This document shows, piece by piece, positions 17,210 through 25,884 of a DNA stretch of 64,000 nt. The DNA comes from an uncultured Lachnospiraceae bacterium (GTDB lineage: Bacteria; Bacillota; Clostridia; Lachnospirales; Lachnospiraceae), in assembly GCA_947384285.1 (NCBI GenBank), contig CANDGI010000012.1, forward strand, positions 1 through 64,000, read 5' to 3'. The notes under the pieces are model-generated. The model made no database searches. It saw only the letters and a list, made by a program, of their open reading frames with translations, and was not told the origin of the DNA. A program made the position numbers and the translations under genes. Every line of letters begins with the position of its first letter. The stretch's first letter is position 1.

Positions 17210-17842
17210 GTGACAAAAGAAGAGTTAGCGCTTAACATTATAGAGCGGTTGAAAAAAGAATACCCGGATGCAGGGTGCACCCTGGACTACAACCAGGCCT
17301 GGAAGCTTTTGGTAAGTGTCCGCCTGGCGGCTCAGTGCACCGACGCAAGGGTGAATGTGGTTGTACAGGATCTGTATGCAAAGTTTCCAGATGTGGCGTC
17401 ATTGGCAGAGGCGCCGGTGGAAGAAATCGAAGCCATTGTCCGGCCCTGCGGGCTGGGGCGCAGCAAGGCCAGGGACATCAGCGGATGCATGAGGATGATA
17501 CGGGAGGAATACGGCGGGAAGGTGCCGGATGACTTTGACGCGCTTTTGAAGCTGCCTGGGGTAGGGAGAAAAAGCGCAAACCTGATTATGGGGGATGTAT
17601 TTGGCAGACCCGCCATAGTAACCGATACCCACTGTATCCGCCTGGTAAACAGGATGGGGCTTTTGGATGGCGTGAAAGACCCGAAAAAGGTGGAAATGGC
17701 ATTGTGGAAGCTGATACCGCCGGAAGAAGGAAACGATTTCTGCCACAGGCTGGTATACCACGGCAGAGACGTGTGCACGGCAAGAACCAGCCCCCATTGC
17801 GAGAAATGCTGTGTCAGTGATTTGTGTGCAAAAAATATATAA
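17210..17842 (+). CDS. nth: Endonuclease III
   Basis: A 210-residue DNA glycosylase/AP lyase of base-excision repair. The helix-hairpin-helix LPGVGRKSAN carries catalytic Lys121, and catalytic Asp139 is in VTDTH. Four cysteines near the C-terminus (CTARTSPHCEKCCVSDLC) would hold the 4Fe-4S cluster; the first spacing is seven residues rather than the usual six. The GTG at 17210 is chosen because gggaggaaac lies just upstream. An ATG at 17186 lacks such a site. The next gene follows after 47 bases. Confidence 0.92.
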   Translation: MTKEELALNIIERLKKEYPDAGCTLDYNQAWKLLVSVRLAAQCTDARVNVVVQDLYAKFPDVASLAEAPVEEIEAIVRPCGLGRSKARDISGCMRMIREEYGGKVPDDFDALLKLPGVGRKSANLIMGDVFGRPAIVTDTHCIRLVNRMGLLDGVKDPKKVEMALWKLIPPEEGNDFCHRLVYHGRDVCTARTSPHCEKCCVSDLCAKNI

Positions 17843-17889
17843 GAAACGATAATTATGTTTCGTATCATACAGAAAGAGAGGAAATACAG

Positions 17890-19131
17890 ATGGCAGTAAT
17901 CAGACCTTTTTGTGCAATCAGGCCTGCTAGGGAGAAAGCAGAAAAGATAGCGGCTCTCCCATATGATGTGTACAACCGTATGGAAGCCAAGGAAGTGGTG
18001 GCAAGGAACCCAGAAAGTTTTTTAAAAATTGACCGGGCAGAAACCCAGCTTGCAGATACGGTGGATACGTATGCCCCAGAAGTATACCAAAAAGCCCATG
18101 ATACACTATGGGAGATGGTGGAGAACGGCTCCTTTGTCAAAGAGGAAAAGAAATGCTATTACATATATGCGCTGTCCATGAATGGAAGAACCCAGACAGG
18201 AATTGCAGCATGCGCTTCGATAGATGATTATGAGAAGGGCGTGATTAAAAAGCATGAAAGCACCAGGGCTGAGAAAGAAAAAGACAGGATTAATCATGTG
18301 AATATCTGCAATGCCCAGACAGGGCCTATTTTTCTGGCGTACCGCTCCAATCCGGTTATTAATGAAGTGGTAAGCCAGGTGGAAAGGGAGGAGCCGCTTT
18401 ACGATTTCACAGCGGAAGACGGCATCCGGCACAGCGTTTGGGCCATTTCAGAGGAAAAGCAGATTGATACGGTAGAAAAAGCATTTGCGCAGATCGGGGA
18501 AATCTATATTGCAGACGGGCATCACCGGGCGGCCTCTGCGGTGAAAGTAGGCCAGAACCGGAGAAAAGAACACCCAGGTTATACCGGGGAAGAGGAATTC
18601 AATTACTTTCTGTCTGTGCTGTTCCCAGACCAGCAGCTTATGATTATGGACTATAACCGGGTGGTAAAAAGCTTAAACGGGCTGACGGAGCAGGAATTTC
18701 TGGAAAAAGCGTCAGAAATTTTTGAAATTAAGAAAGCTGGAAGAAAGGCAGTAAAGCCGGAAAGAAAGGGATGCTTTTCCATGTATCTGGGCGGCAGCTG
18801 GTATCAATGTACCGTAAAGCCTGAGGATATTCCAGAGGATCCGGTAGAAGGATTGGATGTGTCTTTGCTGCAGAACAAATTATTGTCCCCCCTGCTTGGG
18901 ATTACAGACCCAAAAACCGACAGCAGAATTGATTTCGTGGGAGGAATCCGGGGATTGGAAGAGCTGGAACGAAGGTGCAGCCAGGATTGTGTGGCAGCAT
19001 TTGCTATGTATCCTACTTCCATTCAGGAGTTATTTGCAGTGGCAGATGCAGGGCGTTTGATGCCGCCAAAATCCACCTGGTTTGAGCCGAAGCTGCGAAG
19101 CGGACTGCTGATTCACGGGCTGGAAGGCTGA
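17890..19131 (+). CDS. DUF1015 family protein
   Basis: A 413-residue protein of the DUF1015 family, recognised by the start VIRPFCAIRP, the segment ALPYDVYNRMEAKEVV, and the motif IYIADGHHRAASA. Function is not established; in many anaerobes it lies beside serine/phosphoglycerate pathway genes, which are not seen here. The start at 17890 follows agagagg at about 17875-17881. The 3' end overlaps the convergent MocR-type gene by 19 bases. Confidence 0.88.
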   Translation: MAVIRPFCAIRPAREKAEKIAALPYDVYNRMEAKEVVARNPESFLKIDRAETQLADTVDTYAPEVYQKAHDTLWEMVENGSFVKEEKKCYYIYALSMNGRTQTGIAACASIDDYEKGVIKKHESTRAEKEKDRINHVNICNAQTGPIFLAYRSNPVINEVVSQVEREEPLYDFTAEDGIRHSVWAISEEKQIDTVEKAFAQIGEIYIADGHHRAASAVKVGQNRRKEHPGYTGEEEFNYFLSVLFPDQQLMIMDYNRVVKSLNGLTEQEFLEKASEIFEIKKAGRKAVKPERKGCFSMYLGGSWYQCTVKPEDIPEDPVEGLDVSLLQNKLLSPLLGITDPKTDSRIDFVGGIRGLEELERRCSQDCVAAFAMYPTSIQELFAVADAGRLMPPKSTWFEPKLRSGLLIHGLEG

Positions 19132-20576
19132 TGCTCTGCACACTGGACTGCCTGGCATAACAGGTCAATGGCCTTTTTGATATGCTCTGGGTGGATGGAG
19201 GAGTAATTCATAATAAAAGTGTGCTCCCCCAAAGGGATGTTTGGGCATGCGGCGCCAGGCCCGGGATTTTGGAACCGGCTGCCCTCATAATATTCGGACA
19301 GGGAGGCAAGGCGGAGCCCTTTGGATTTTGCACATTGGATGATGGTTTCATCTGGCGCAGAGGTGTCTACATGCATGAGAAAATGCAGTCCGGCGTCTTC
19401 TTCCGTAATCGTAATGCGGGAGGAGAGCGGGCTGTTTTTCAGGTAATTTAAAAGCAAATCCCGTTGGTTATGGTAGAAGTTCCGCATACGGTTAATGTGC
19501 CGTTCAAAATGCCCGTTCTGGAGAAAACGTGTCAGGGTGTATTGCTCAAAATTGGATACGGTACAGGAGTAAAAGCCCATGCTCTGCTGAAACTGTTCCA
19601 TTAAATGATGGGGCAGCGCCATGTAACTGATACGGATGGTGGAAGCAAGTGTTTTGGTAAAGGTATTCATATAAATCACCTTCTCCATCACATCGATGCT
19701 TTGCAGGGAAGGGATAGGCTTTCCCATAAACCGGAATTCACAATCATAATCGTCTTCAATAATGTATCTGGAATCGGATTCGGAAGCCCAGCCAAGAAGC
19801 TCATACCTGCGGCTGATGGGGGTGATAATGCCGGTAGGGAAATGGTGGGAAGGGGAAATATGTAAAATATCCGCATTGGTTTCCCGCAACTGCTCCATAC
19901 AGATTCCCTGGCTGTCCATGGGGACGTGGCAGCATTTGACCTGGTTGCTCCTGTAAATGGCAGAGATTTTCTGATAGCCGGGATCTTCTACGGCGTAAAG
20001 CTTCTGGAAGCCAAGCAATTGAATCAAAAGGCCGTAGAGATATTCTGTTCCGGCTCCTACGATAATCTGTTCTGGCAATACGCTCATTCCCCGAAATGAT
20101 TTTAAATGATTAGCAATGGCCTGGCGCAAAGGGAAGATGCCGCCGCTGGGAGAATTTTTCATCAATGCAAAGCTGTTTTCGCTGATGACTTCCCGTATCA
20201 GCTTTGCCCAGATAGAAAATGGGAAAGTGTCGGGATGGGTCTGGCTGCTGGCAAAGTCTGCAAAGTAAAGCTCCTCCTTTTGTTCCTTAACAGGGGCGGG
20301 GGAAGGTTTGGCCGTCGCCGGAATCCTGCCGGCGGAAATATCTGCCGCGTAGTAGCCTTTTTTTGGAATGGAATAAATATAGCCTTCTGCCAAAAGCTGG
20401 GCATATGCATTTTCAATGGTAATGGCGCTGATGTTTAAATGCTTTGCAAAGCTGCGTTTGGAGGGAAGGCGTTCCCCAGGGGAGAGAGTTCCGTTTTGAA
20501 TGTCATTTTTTATGCATTTATATAAATATTCATATAGGCTGTCGGAGCCAATCTCAGAAAAAGAATAGGTCAGCAT
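19113..20576 (-). CDS. MocR/PdxR-type regulator (GntR helix-turn-helix plus aminotransferase domain)
   Basis: A 487-residue chimeric regulator. Residues about 10-78 form a GntR-type winged helix (GERLPSKRSFAKHLNISAIT), joined by a Pro/Ala/Lys linker (about 86-102) to a class I aminotransferase-like domain. The PLP-binding Lys308 is in NTFTKTLA, and IIEDDYDCEF and the distal NPGPGA segments fit the family. Such proteins usually control vitamin B6 or amino-acid metabolism genes. It is divergent from the small alarmone synthetase gene, with about 160 bp between. Confidence 0.9.
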   Translation of the reverse strand: MLTYSFSEIGSDSLYEYLYKCIKNDIQNGTLSPGERLPSKRSFAKHLNISAITIENAYAQLLAEGYIYSIPKKGYYAADISAGRIPATAKPSPAPVKEQKEELYFADFASSQTHPDTFPFSIWAKLIREVISENSFALMKNSPSGGIFPLRQAIANHLKSFRGMSVLPEQIIVGAGTEYLYGLLIQLLGFQKLYAVEDPGYQKISAIYRSNQVKCCHVPMDSQGICMEQLRETNADILHISPSHHFPTGIITPISRRYELLGWASESDSRYIIEDDYDCEFRFMGKPIPSLQSIDVMEKVIYMNTFTKTLASTIRISYMALPHHLMEQFQQSMGFYSCTVSNFEQYTLTRFLQNGHFERHINRMRNFYHNQRDLLLNYLKNSPLSSRITITEEDAGLHFLMHVDTSAPDETIIQCAKSKGLRLASLSEYYEGSRFQNPGPGAACPNIPLGEHTFIMNYSSIHPEHIKKAIDLLCQAVQCAEHQPSSP

Positions 20577-20736
20577 TTGTGAAAACCTCCCATCAGACTG
20601 CTTGAACTATGGAAACATTATAAGGAACAAGGATAGATTTGTAAACCTGTTTGTTTTAAAAATTATAATCCGAACATCGGGATATACTATGCATAAGATA
20701 AAAGAATGCAGGATATTTTTGATTTTGGAGGAAAAT

Positions 20737-21348
20737 ATGGAATTAAGGGATTTTTTACAGCAGGAGGATTTTATTGTAAAGTGCCAGTGGGGCATCAGTT
20801 TTATGAATGCCAAGCTGCAGATGATAAATGCGGAATTAGGCATGCGGTGCGGACGGAAAGTCATACACAGTTATTCCAGCAGGATTAAATCATATGAAAG
20901 CATTGCGGCAAAGCTGAAGAAAAAGGGGCAGGAGGAGAGCGTAGCGGCCATGGAGGAGCATGTCAATGACCTGGCAGGCGTCCGGGCGGTCTGCACCTAT
21001 ACGGATGATTTATACCGGATTGGCGAAATGCTCTGCGCCCAGCCGGATATGCGCCTGTTAAAGAAAAAGGATTATATCAGGAATCCCAAGAAAAGCGGCT
21101 ACCGGAGCCTGCATTTGATTTTCCAGGTGCCGGTTTCAGTTCAGGAGGATGCCCGGTGGATGAAGATAGAGGTACAGCTCCGCACCGGAGCCATGGACTA
21201 TTGGGCGGGATTGGATTATCAGCTCCAATATAAAAAAGAAAACCGGGGAGCGAAAAATATCAGCAGAGAGCTGAAAGCCTACGCCAACGCTATAGAGCAG
21301 ATTGACAGTAAGGTATTGGAGCTTCGGAAACGGATAGAGGCCATATAA
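20737..21348 (+). CDS. Small alarmone synthetase, RelQ/RelP-like
   Basis: A 203-residue single-domain (p)ppGpp synthetase without the HD hydrolase or regulatory domains of long RelA/SpoT proteins. Conserved segments are RIKSYESIAAKL, HVNDLAGVRAVC, DYIRNPKKSGYRSLHLIF and EVQLRTGAMDYWAGLDY. It transfers pyrophosphate from ATP to GDP or GTP. The start at 20737 follows tttggaggaaa; earlier ATGs lack a site. The gene is divergent from the MocR-type regulator and precedes a chemoreceptor gene. Confidence 0.88.
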   Translation: MELRDFLQQEDFIVKCQWGISFMNAKLQMINAELGMRCGRKVIHSYSSRIKSYESIAAKLKKKGQEESVAAMEEHVNDLAGVRAVCTYTDDLYRIGEMLCAQPDMRLLKKKDYIRNPKKSGYRSLHLIFQVPVSVQEDARWMKIEVQLRTGAMDYWAGLDYQLQYKKENRGAKNISRELKAYANAIEQIDSKVLELRKRIEAI

Positions 21349-21539
21349 AAAAGTTAAAAAGCAATGGGTATGATATGGCTTGTTTGTGTGCTGGATTCCA
21401 TGGGAGCGCCCAATATTGTGCAGATTTTCATATAAATTTCACAAAACTGCAGAATTACAGTTGAATCATGCACTTTAAAAAGCTATAATTATTTTAGTAA
21501 TGATTTGGGTGAATAAAAAAGTGTATGGAGGCGGAATCG

Positions 21540-23270
21540 GTGAAAGAACAAACAGGTCAGAAGAAAATGAAATTTGGTATCATGCAGAAGATATTAGCCC
21601 TTGGGTTTATTCCTATGTTGTTCCTTGCGGTTGTTTCAGCTGCAATTTCTGCAAAGACCATTCGAAAAGGGATGCAGGACGAAGCGGTGAAGCGGCTGGA
21701 GGATATTACGGTTGGCCTGGAAGAGGCATTAGGGGTTGTTGATAAAGGGGATTACCGTTTCGATGGACAAAGCCTTTGGAAAGGGGAACACAATATTTCC
21801 GAGGATATAGGGGCTTTCCAGGAGTTTTATGGCAGCTCGGGCATTGATGTTACAATATGCTGGGGAGATGTCCGTATAGTGACAACTCTGGTTGACAAAA
21901 ACACCGGGGAAAGCATGGCAGGCACACAGATATTGGATGAAGTGGCTCAGAGAGTGTTAAAGGACGGCATGGAATATACCGATATGGATATGCTGATTAA
22001 TGGCGAGCCATATTTTTGCTGTTACATACCTTTAAAGAACAATGATGGGACAATTGCTGGGCTGGCCTTTGCGGGAGAACCCAGCAGCGGAATTGAAAAA
22101 TATATCAATGAGGAGCTGGTAGAAGTCACCATCATGAATGTGGCGCTGATTTTGCTGGCCAGCGGGGGAATCGTTCTTTTTTCAAGGAATCTGGCCAAGG
22201 CAATCCGCAAGGAGGAAGCTATTATCCAGCAGCTTGCAGAAGGCAATTTGAATCTGGAAGTAGAAGGGAAGCTGAGGAATCGGGGAGATGAGCTTGGCAG
22301 CATTGCGAGAGCCTTGCAGAACCTGGTTCAGCAATTGTCGGCGATTATCCAGCATATCCAGAAATCCTCCGGTGAATTGATGCAGTCCGGCCAGTCCTTG
22401 GATGAGATGGCGGAGCGGGTGAATGCCAATGCAGCAGAAATCAGCCGGGCGGTGGAAGAAATCTCTACTGGCGCGGTTTCCCAGTCAGAGGAGATTGAGA
22501 CTGCGTCCAGCCAGATTATGGATATGGGTTCTGTGATTGAACATATTGTGCAGGATGTAGATAAATTGAATAACACCTCGAAAACCATGAAACAGGCGGG
22601 AGATACTTCGGCAGAGATTATGAAGCATCTGGCGGATTCTACGGAACGTACCAATGAAGCCATCCAAAAAATCGCAGTACAAATTTATGCAACCAATGAG
22701 TCTGCCCAGAAGATCCGTACGGCAGTGGATATGATTTCTTCCATTGCCAGCCAGACCTCCCTGCTGTCTTTAAATGCAAGCATAGAAGCAGCAAGGGCTG
22801 GGGAGTTCGGCAAGGGATTTGCAGTGGTGGCCTCAGAGATTCAAAAGCTGGCAGATGAATCCAGCGATTCTGCAAAGACCATTACCGATGTGATTAATTC
22901 CCTGGTGGCGGATTCAGAAATGACAGTGGAGATTATGAAGGAAGTAGAGGAAATTATCATAGACCAAAGGGAGAAATTGGAGGCGACCCAAAGCCACTTT
23001 GTGGACGTGGAAACAGGCATCAACAGTTCCAGGGAGGATACCACTATGATTGAGGAACGGGCGCATATCTGTGATTCCTCCAGAAAGACCGTTGTGGATG
23101 TGATTAATAACCTCACTGCATTGTCCCAGGAAAATGCGGCCTCTGCCCAGGAGACCACTGCTTCTATGGAAGAGTTGAATGAAACCATCCATTTGCTGGC
23201 AGACGCAGCCAATAGCTTAAGGGGTATGTCTGACCAGATGGAGGAGCAGATGAAGTTCTTTAAGTTATAA
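21540..23270 (+). CDS. Methyl-accepting chemotaxis protein
   Basis: A chemoreceptor of about 576 residues. One membrane segment lies near residues 15-35 ([20 protein letters not shown]), followed by an extracellular single-Cache domain (about 45-185), a second membrane segment, a HAMP domain and a long helical signalling domain. The hairpin tip reads [20 protein letters not shown] followed by [12 protein letters not shown]. The GTG at 21540 is preferred because ggaggcgg precedes it; an ATG lies at 21525. No flagellar or che genes are present in this window, so its partners are elsewhere. Confidence 0.9.
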   Translation: MKEQTGQKKMKFGIMQKILALGFIPMLFLAVVSAAISAKTIRKGMQDEAVKRLEDITVGLEEALGVVDKGDYRFDGQSLWKGEHNISEDIGAFQEFYGSSGIDVTICWGDVRIVTTLVDKNTGESMAGTQILDEVAQRVLKDGMEYTDMDMLINGEPYFCCYIPLKNNDGTIAGLAFAGEPSSGIEKYINEELVEVTIMNVALILLASGGIVLFSRNLAKAIRKEEAIIQQLAEGNLNLEVEGKLRNRGDELGSIARALQNLVQQLSAIIQHIQKSSGELMQSGQSLDEMAERVNANAAEISRAVEEISTGAVSQSEEIETASSQIMDMGSVIEHIVQDVDKLNNTSKTMKQAGDTSAEIMKHLADSTERTNEAIQKIAVQIYATNESAQKIRTAVDMISSIASQTSLLSLNASIEAARAGEFGKGFAVVASEIQKLADESSDSAKTITDVINSLVADSEMTVEIMKEVEEIIIDQREKLEATQSHFVDVETGINSSREDTTMIEERAHICDSSRKTVVDVINNLTALSQENAASAQETTASMEELNETIHLLADAANSLRGMSDQMEEQMKFFKL

Positions 23271-23297
23271 GGAATGATCCAGGTTAGGAGATGCCGG

Positions 23298-23411
23298 GAA
23301 ATAAAAATTATTTCACAGCCTGTTTGTGGCTGAGCGAAATAAAAATTATTTTACTGCCTGTTTGTGACTGAGCAAAATAAAAATTATTTTACTGCCTGTT
23401 TGTGACTGAAC
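23298..23411. repeat. Three 38-bp tandem repeats before hypB
   Basis: Three consecutive 38-bp units (23298-23335, 23336-23373, 23374-23411), each containing AATAAAAATTATTT and GCCTGTTTGTG. They fill the gap between the chemoreceptor stop and the hypB start. A 12-base word, ATCCAGGTTAGG (23277-23288), precedes them and recurs at 43340 and 47951. Confidence 0.9.
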
Positions 23412-23430
23412 GAAAGGAATGTAAGTTAGA

Positions 23431-24144
23431 ATGAATGAATTCAGGACTATGGAAATTAAACGAAGCATTTTTGAGGACAATGACAAGGATGCAGAATGCC
23501 TGCGGCAGGAACTGAAAGAGAAGAAGACGTTTCTGCTGAACCTTATGTCGTCGCCAGGGGCGGGGAAAACCACCACGCTGGCTGGCACCATAGAGGCATT
23601 GAAGGATGAGATGAGGATTGGCGTTATGGAAGCGGATATTGATTCTGATGTGGATGCACAGACGATTTCAAGGACAGGGGCAAAGGTTATTCAGCTCCAC
23701 ACAGGGGGCATGTGCCATCTGGACGCGGATATGACCCGCCAGGGAATCCAGGGGCTTGGCATAGAAGAGATAGACCTGGCGATTCTGGAAAACGTGGGGA
23801 ACCTTGTGTGCCCTGCGGAATTTGATACGGGGGCTTCCAGGAATGCCATGATTTTGAGTGTACCGGAAGGAGATGACAAGCCGCTGAAATATCCATTGAT
23901 GTTTTCCATCTGCGACGTATTGCTGATTAATAAAATAGATGTTTTGGAGTATTTTGATTTTGACCTGGAAGCATGTAAGGAACGGGCAAGGAAGCTGAAT
24001 CCTGGTATTAAGATTATCCCCATTTCAGCCAAGACTGGAGAGGGGATAGAAGAATGGGCGGATTGGTTAAGGCAGGAAGTCAAAGTGTGGAAAGAAGGGG
24101 CAAAAAGTGTTTCATGTGCAATGAATGTGTGTTGTAATTGGTAA
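23431..24144 (+). CDS. hypB: Hydrogenase nickel-incorporation GTPase HypB
   Basis: A 237-residue SIMIBI-class GTPase. The P-loop is MSSPGAGKTTTL (residues about 40-51), followed by EADIDSDVDA, the nickel/GTP-responsive region HTGGMCHLDADMT, ENVGNLVCPAEFD, and the specificity motif NKID. It delivers nickel to [NiFe] hydrogenase, or to urease in some species. No hypA, other hyp genes or hydrogenase genes are visible here, so it is an orphan in this neighbourhood. There is no His-rich nickel-storage tail at the N-terminus; the short C-terminus has two Cys pairs. The weak ribosome site gaaaggaatg lies upstream. Confidence 0.92.
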   Translation: MNEFRTMEIKRSIFEDNDKDAECLRQELKEKKTFLLNLMSSPGAGKTTTLAGTIEALKDEMRIGVMEADIDSDVDAQTISRTGAKVIQLHTGGMCHLDADMTRQGIQGLGIEEIDLAILENVGNLVCPAEFDTGASRNAMILSVPEGDDKPLKYPLMFSICDVLLINKIDVLEYFDFDLEACKERARKLNPGIKIIPISAKTGEGIEEWADWLRQEVKVWKEGAKSVSCAMNVCCNW

Positions 24145-24261
24145 ATAGTATATTCTTATTATTGCGCGTTTATACCGGAATTTCAATCGCCTTTTTAAAA
24201 TAGAAAAAAGATTTCGATAATATGAAAAAATTTTGATATAATAAAAATCAATCAAGAACAG

Positions 24262-24299
24262 GAAAAAGATTTCGATATAACGAAATCTTTTTTCTGCAT
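24262..24299 (+). terminator. Terminator after hypB
   Basis: AAAAAGATTTCG and CGAAATCTTTTTT form a 12-bp stem around a TATAA loop, with a T tract. A partial earlier copy of the same words (AAAAAAGATTTCGATA) lies at 24205-24221. Confidence 0.85.
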
Positions 24300-24326
24300 T
24301 AAGATTTATATTTTCCCACATTCCAT

Positions 24327-25310
24327 TTATATGGCATTGCGCCGGATAGGGGTAATGTCATAGACATTAGCTGCAGCAGGCTTCGAATCCTGTTCCCGTA
24401 CAATATAGATGGGGCGGTTTTTATTTTCCAGGTAATCCTTGGAAAGGTATTCTCCCAGAATGAAAATCATCATCATCTGCAGGCTGCTGAGAAATATTAC
24501 AATGTCGGAAACGAAGTAAAGGGTTCCCATATTGTGGTGGAAGAATATCTGCTGTGCCAGCCCCAGGCCTCCAAGGAGGAAAGAGAGCAATAACAGGAAT
24601 GCCCCAAGGATGCCGGGCAGCTTCAAAGGCGCGGTGGAGAAGGATAAAATTCCGTCAAAGGCGTAGGAAAACAGGCTTCCCAGGTTCCATTTAGACGTTC
24701 CGGCGGCCCGCTGCACGTTGTGGAATTCCAGCCACTTGGTTTCAAAGCCTACAAAGGAGAAAATGCCTTTGGTGTAACGGTTATATTCCTTCATTTGAAG
24801 AATGGCTTCTACCATTTTGCGGTTCATCATTCGGAAATCCCCGGCACCGTCGCTCATATCCATATGGGTCATGTTTTGGATAATTTTATAAAAACTGCGG
24901 GAGAGGAAACCCCGGAGCGCGCCGTCCCCTTCCCTTCCGATGCGCTTTCCGGCGCAGCAGTCATATCCTTCCTGGGTGAGCGCCTGATACATAGAAGCGA
25001 GAAGCACTGGCGGATGCTGCAGATCTGCGTCCATGATGACACAGTAGTCTCCGCAGGATTGCTCCAGACCCGCATACATGGCGGCTTCCTTGCCGAAATT
25101 TCTGGAAAAGGAAAGATAATGGCAGTTTTTGTCCTGACAGGAGAGAACCCGAAGGATGTCGAGCGTGTGATCCTTGCTGCCGTCATCAATGAAAATAAAT
25201 TCATAATCCAGGTCTGGGATGCTGGTTACTGCTTTGTGGGTTTCCTGGTAAAAAAGGGAAACTACATCTTCCTCGTTATAGCATGGTACGATAATACTTA
25301 ATTTCTTCAT
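24327..25310 (-). CDS. Family 2 glycosyltransferase (GtrB/DPM1-like)
   Basis: A protein of about 327 residues with an N-terminal GT-A domain: SIIVPCYNEED at the start, FIDDGSKD, and the metal-binding DADLQHPP. Two C-terminal membrane segments (about 232-255 and 265-290) end in the RPIYIVRE motif, as in bactoprenol glucosyltransferases. It would transfer a sugar from a nucleotide donor to undecaprenyl phosphate. The second ATG at 25310 has better spacing (nine bases) to aaggaga than the first at 25316. It is the last gene of the minus-strand YfhO-GtrA-GT2 operon. Confidence 0.9.
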   Translation of the reverse strand: MKKLSIIVPCYNEEDVVSLFYQETHKAVTSIPDLDYEFIFIDDGSKDHTLDILRVLSCQDKNCHYLSFSRNFGKEAAMYAGLEQSCGDYCVIMDADLQHPPVLLASMYQALTQEGYDCCAGKRIGREGDGALRGFLSRSFYKIIQNMTHMDMSDGAGDFRMMNRKMVEAILQMKEYNRYTKGIFSFVGFETKWLEFHNVQRAAGTSKWNLGSLFSYAFDGILSFSTAPLKLPGILGAFLLLLSFLLGGLGLAQQIFFHHNMGTLYFVSDIVIFLSSLQMMMIFILGEYLSKDYLENKNRPIYIVREQDSKPAAANVYDITPIRRNAI

Positions 25311-25325
25311 GATCATTCTCTCCTT

Positions 25326-25838
25326 TCACTGTAACTCTTCCTTTTGAAAAATCTGCGCCCTTGCAGCTGCATGGTTCTTTTCAGAATCTGCATGCAGGTA
25401 TCCAGAGGGTTTACGGAAAATCTGGCATTTGCAAATCACATAGTTGGCGGCCACTGTGACAAAGCTTACGGCAATTTTTGATGCTGCCGGGTGGAACTGG
25501 CAGTACTGAACCAAAAGGATTAAAAGGGCATTTTCCATCAGCAGCGTGAGAAACCGCAGGGATACAAAGGAAAACAATTCTTTTCCAACCCGGTTCCGGG
25601 AGCGGAACACAAAGGTGCGGTTGCTGACATAGGCAAAAGCTGCTGCAAAGACCCAGGCAACGGTGTTGGCAGCCAGGTAATCTGCCTTAAGGTGCAAAAG
25701 CGACAGATATATCATGTAGTTAATCAGGGTAGTCGCTCCTCCCGTCAGCAGGTAGCTTACGATTTCCAGGATTGAATCTTTGGAAAGGGAGGCTGTGGGT
25801 AGCAAGATCCGTTTTTTTAGCTGTAATACATGTTTCAT
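25326..25838 (-). CDS. GtrA family membrane protein
   Basis: A 170-residue protein with four predicted membrane segments. The family landmark GGATTLINYMIYLSLLHL lies near the start and SNRTFVFRS in the middle. GtrA proteins are thought to flip lipid-linked sugars across the membrane, and the GT2 gene directly downstream (10-15 bases away) is the usual partner that loads them. The start at 25838 follows agaggaatc on the minus strand. The pair probably glycosylates a cell-wall polymer together with the YfhO protein upstream. Confidence 0.88.
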   Translation of the reverse strand: MKHVLQLKKRILLPTASLSKDSILEIVSYLLTGGATTLINYMIYLSLLHLKADYLAANTVAWVFAAAFAYVSNRTFVFRSRNRVGKELFSFVSLRFLTLLMENALLILLVQYCQFHPAASKIAVSFVTVAANYVICKCQIFRKPSGYLHADSEKNHAAARAQIFQKEELQ

Positions 25839-25884
25839 AATGATTCCTCTTTTCTGTTTACATTTATTTATGTTGAGAACCTTT

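Noticed and set aside
23298..23411. CRISPR array
   Set aside because: The units are contiguous 38-bp tandem repeats without variable spacers, and no cas genes are nearby.
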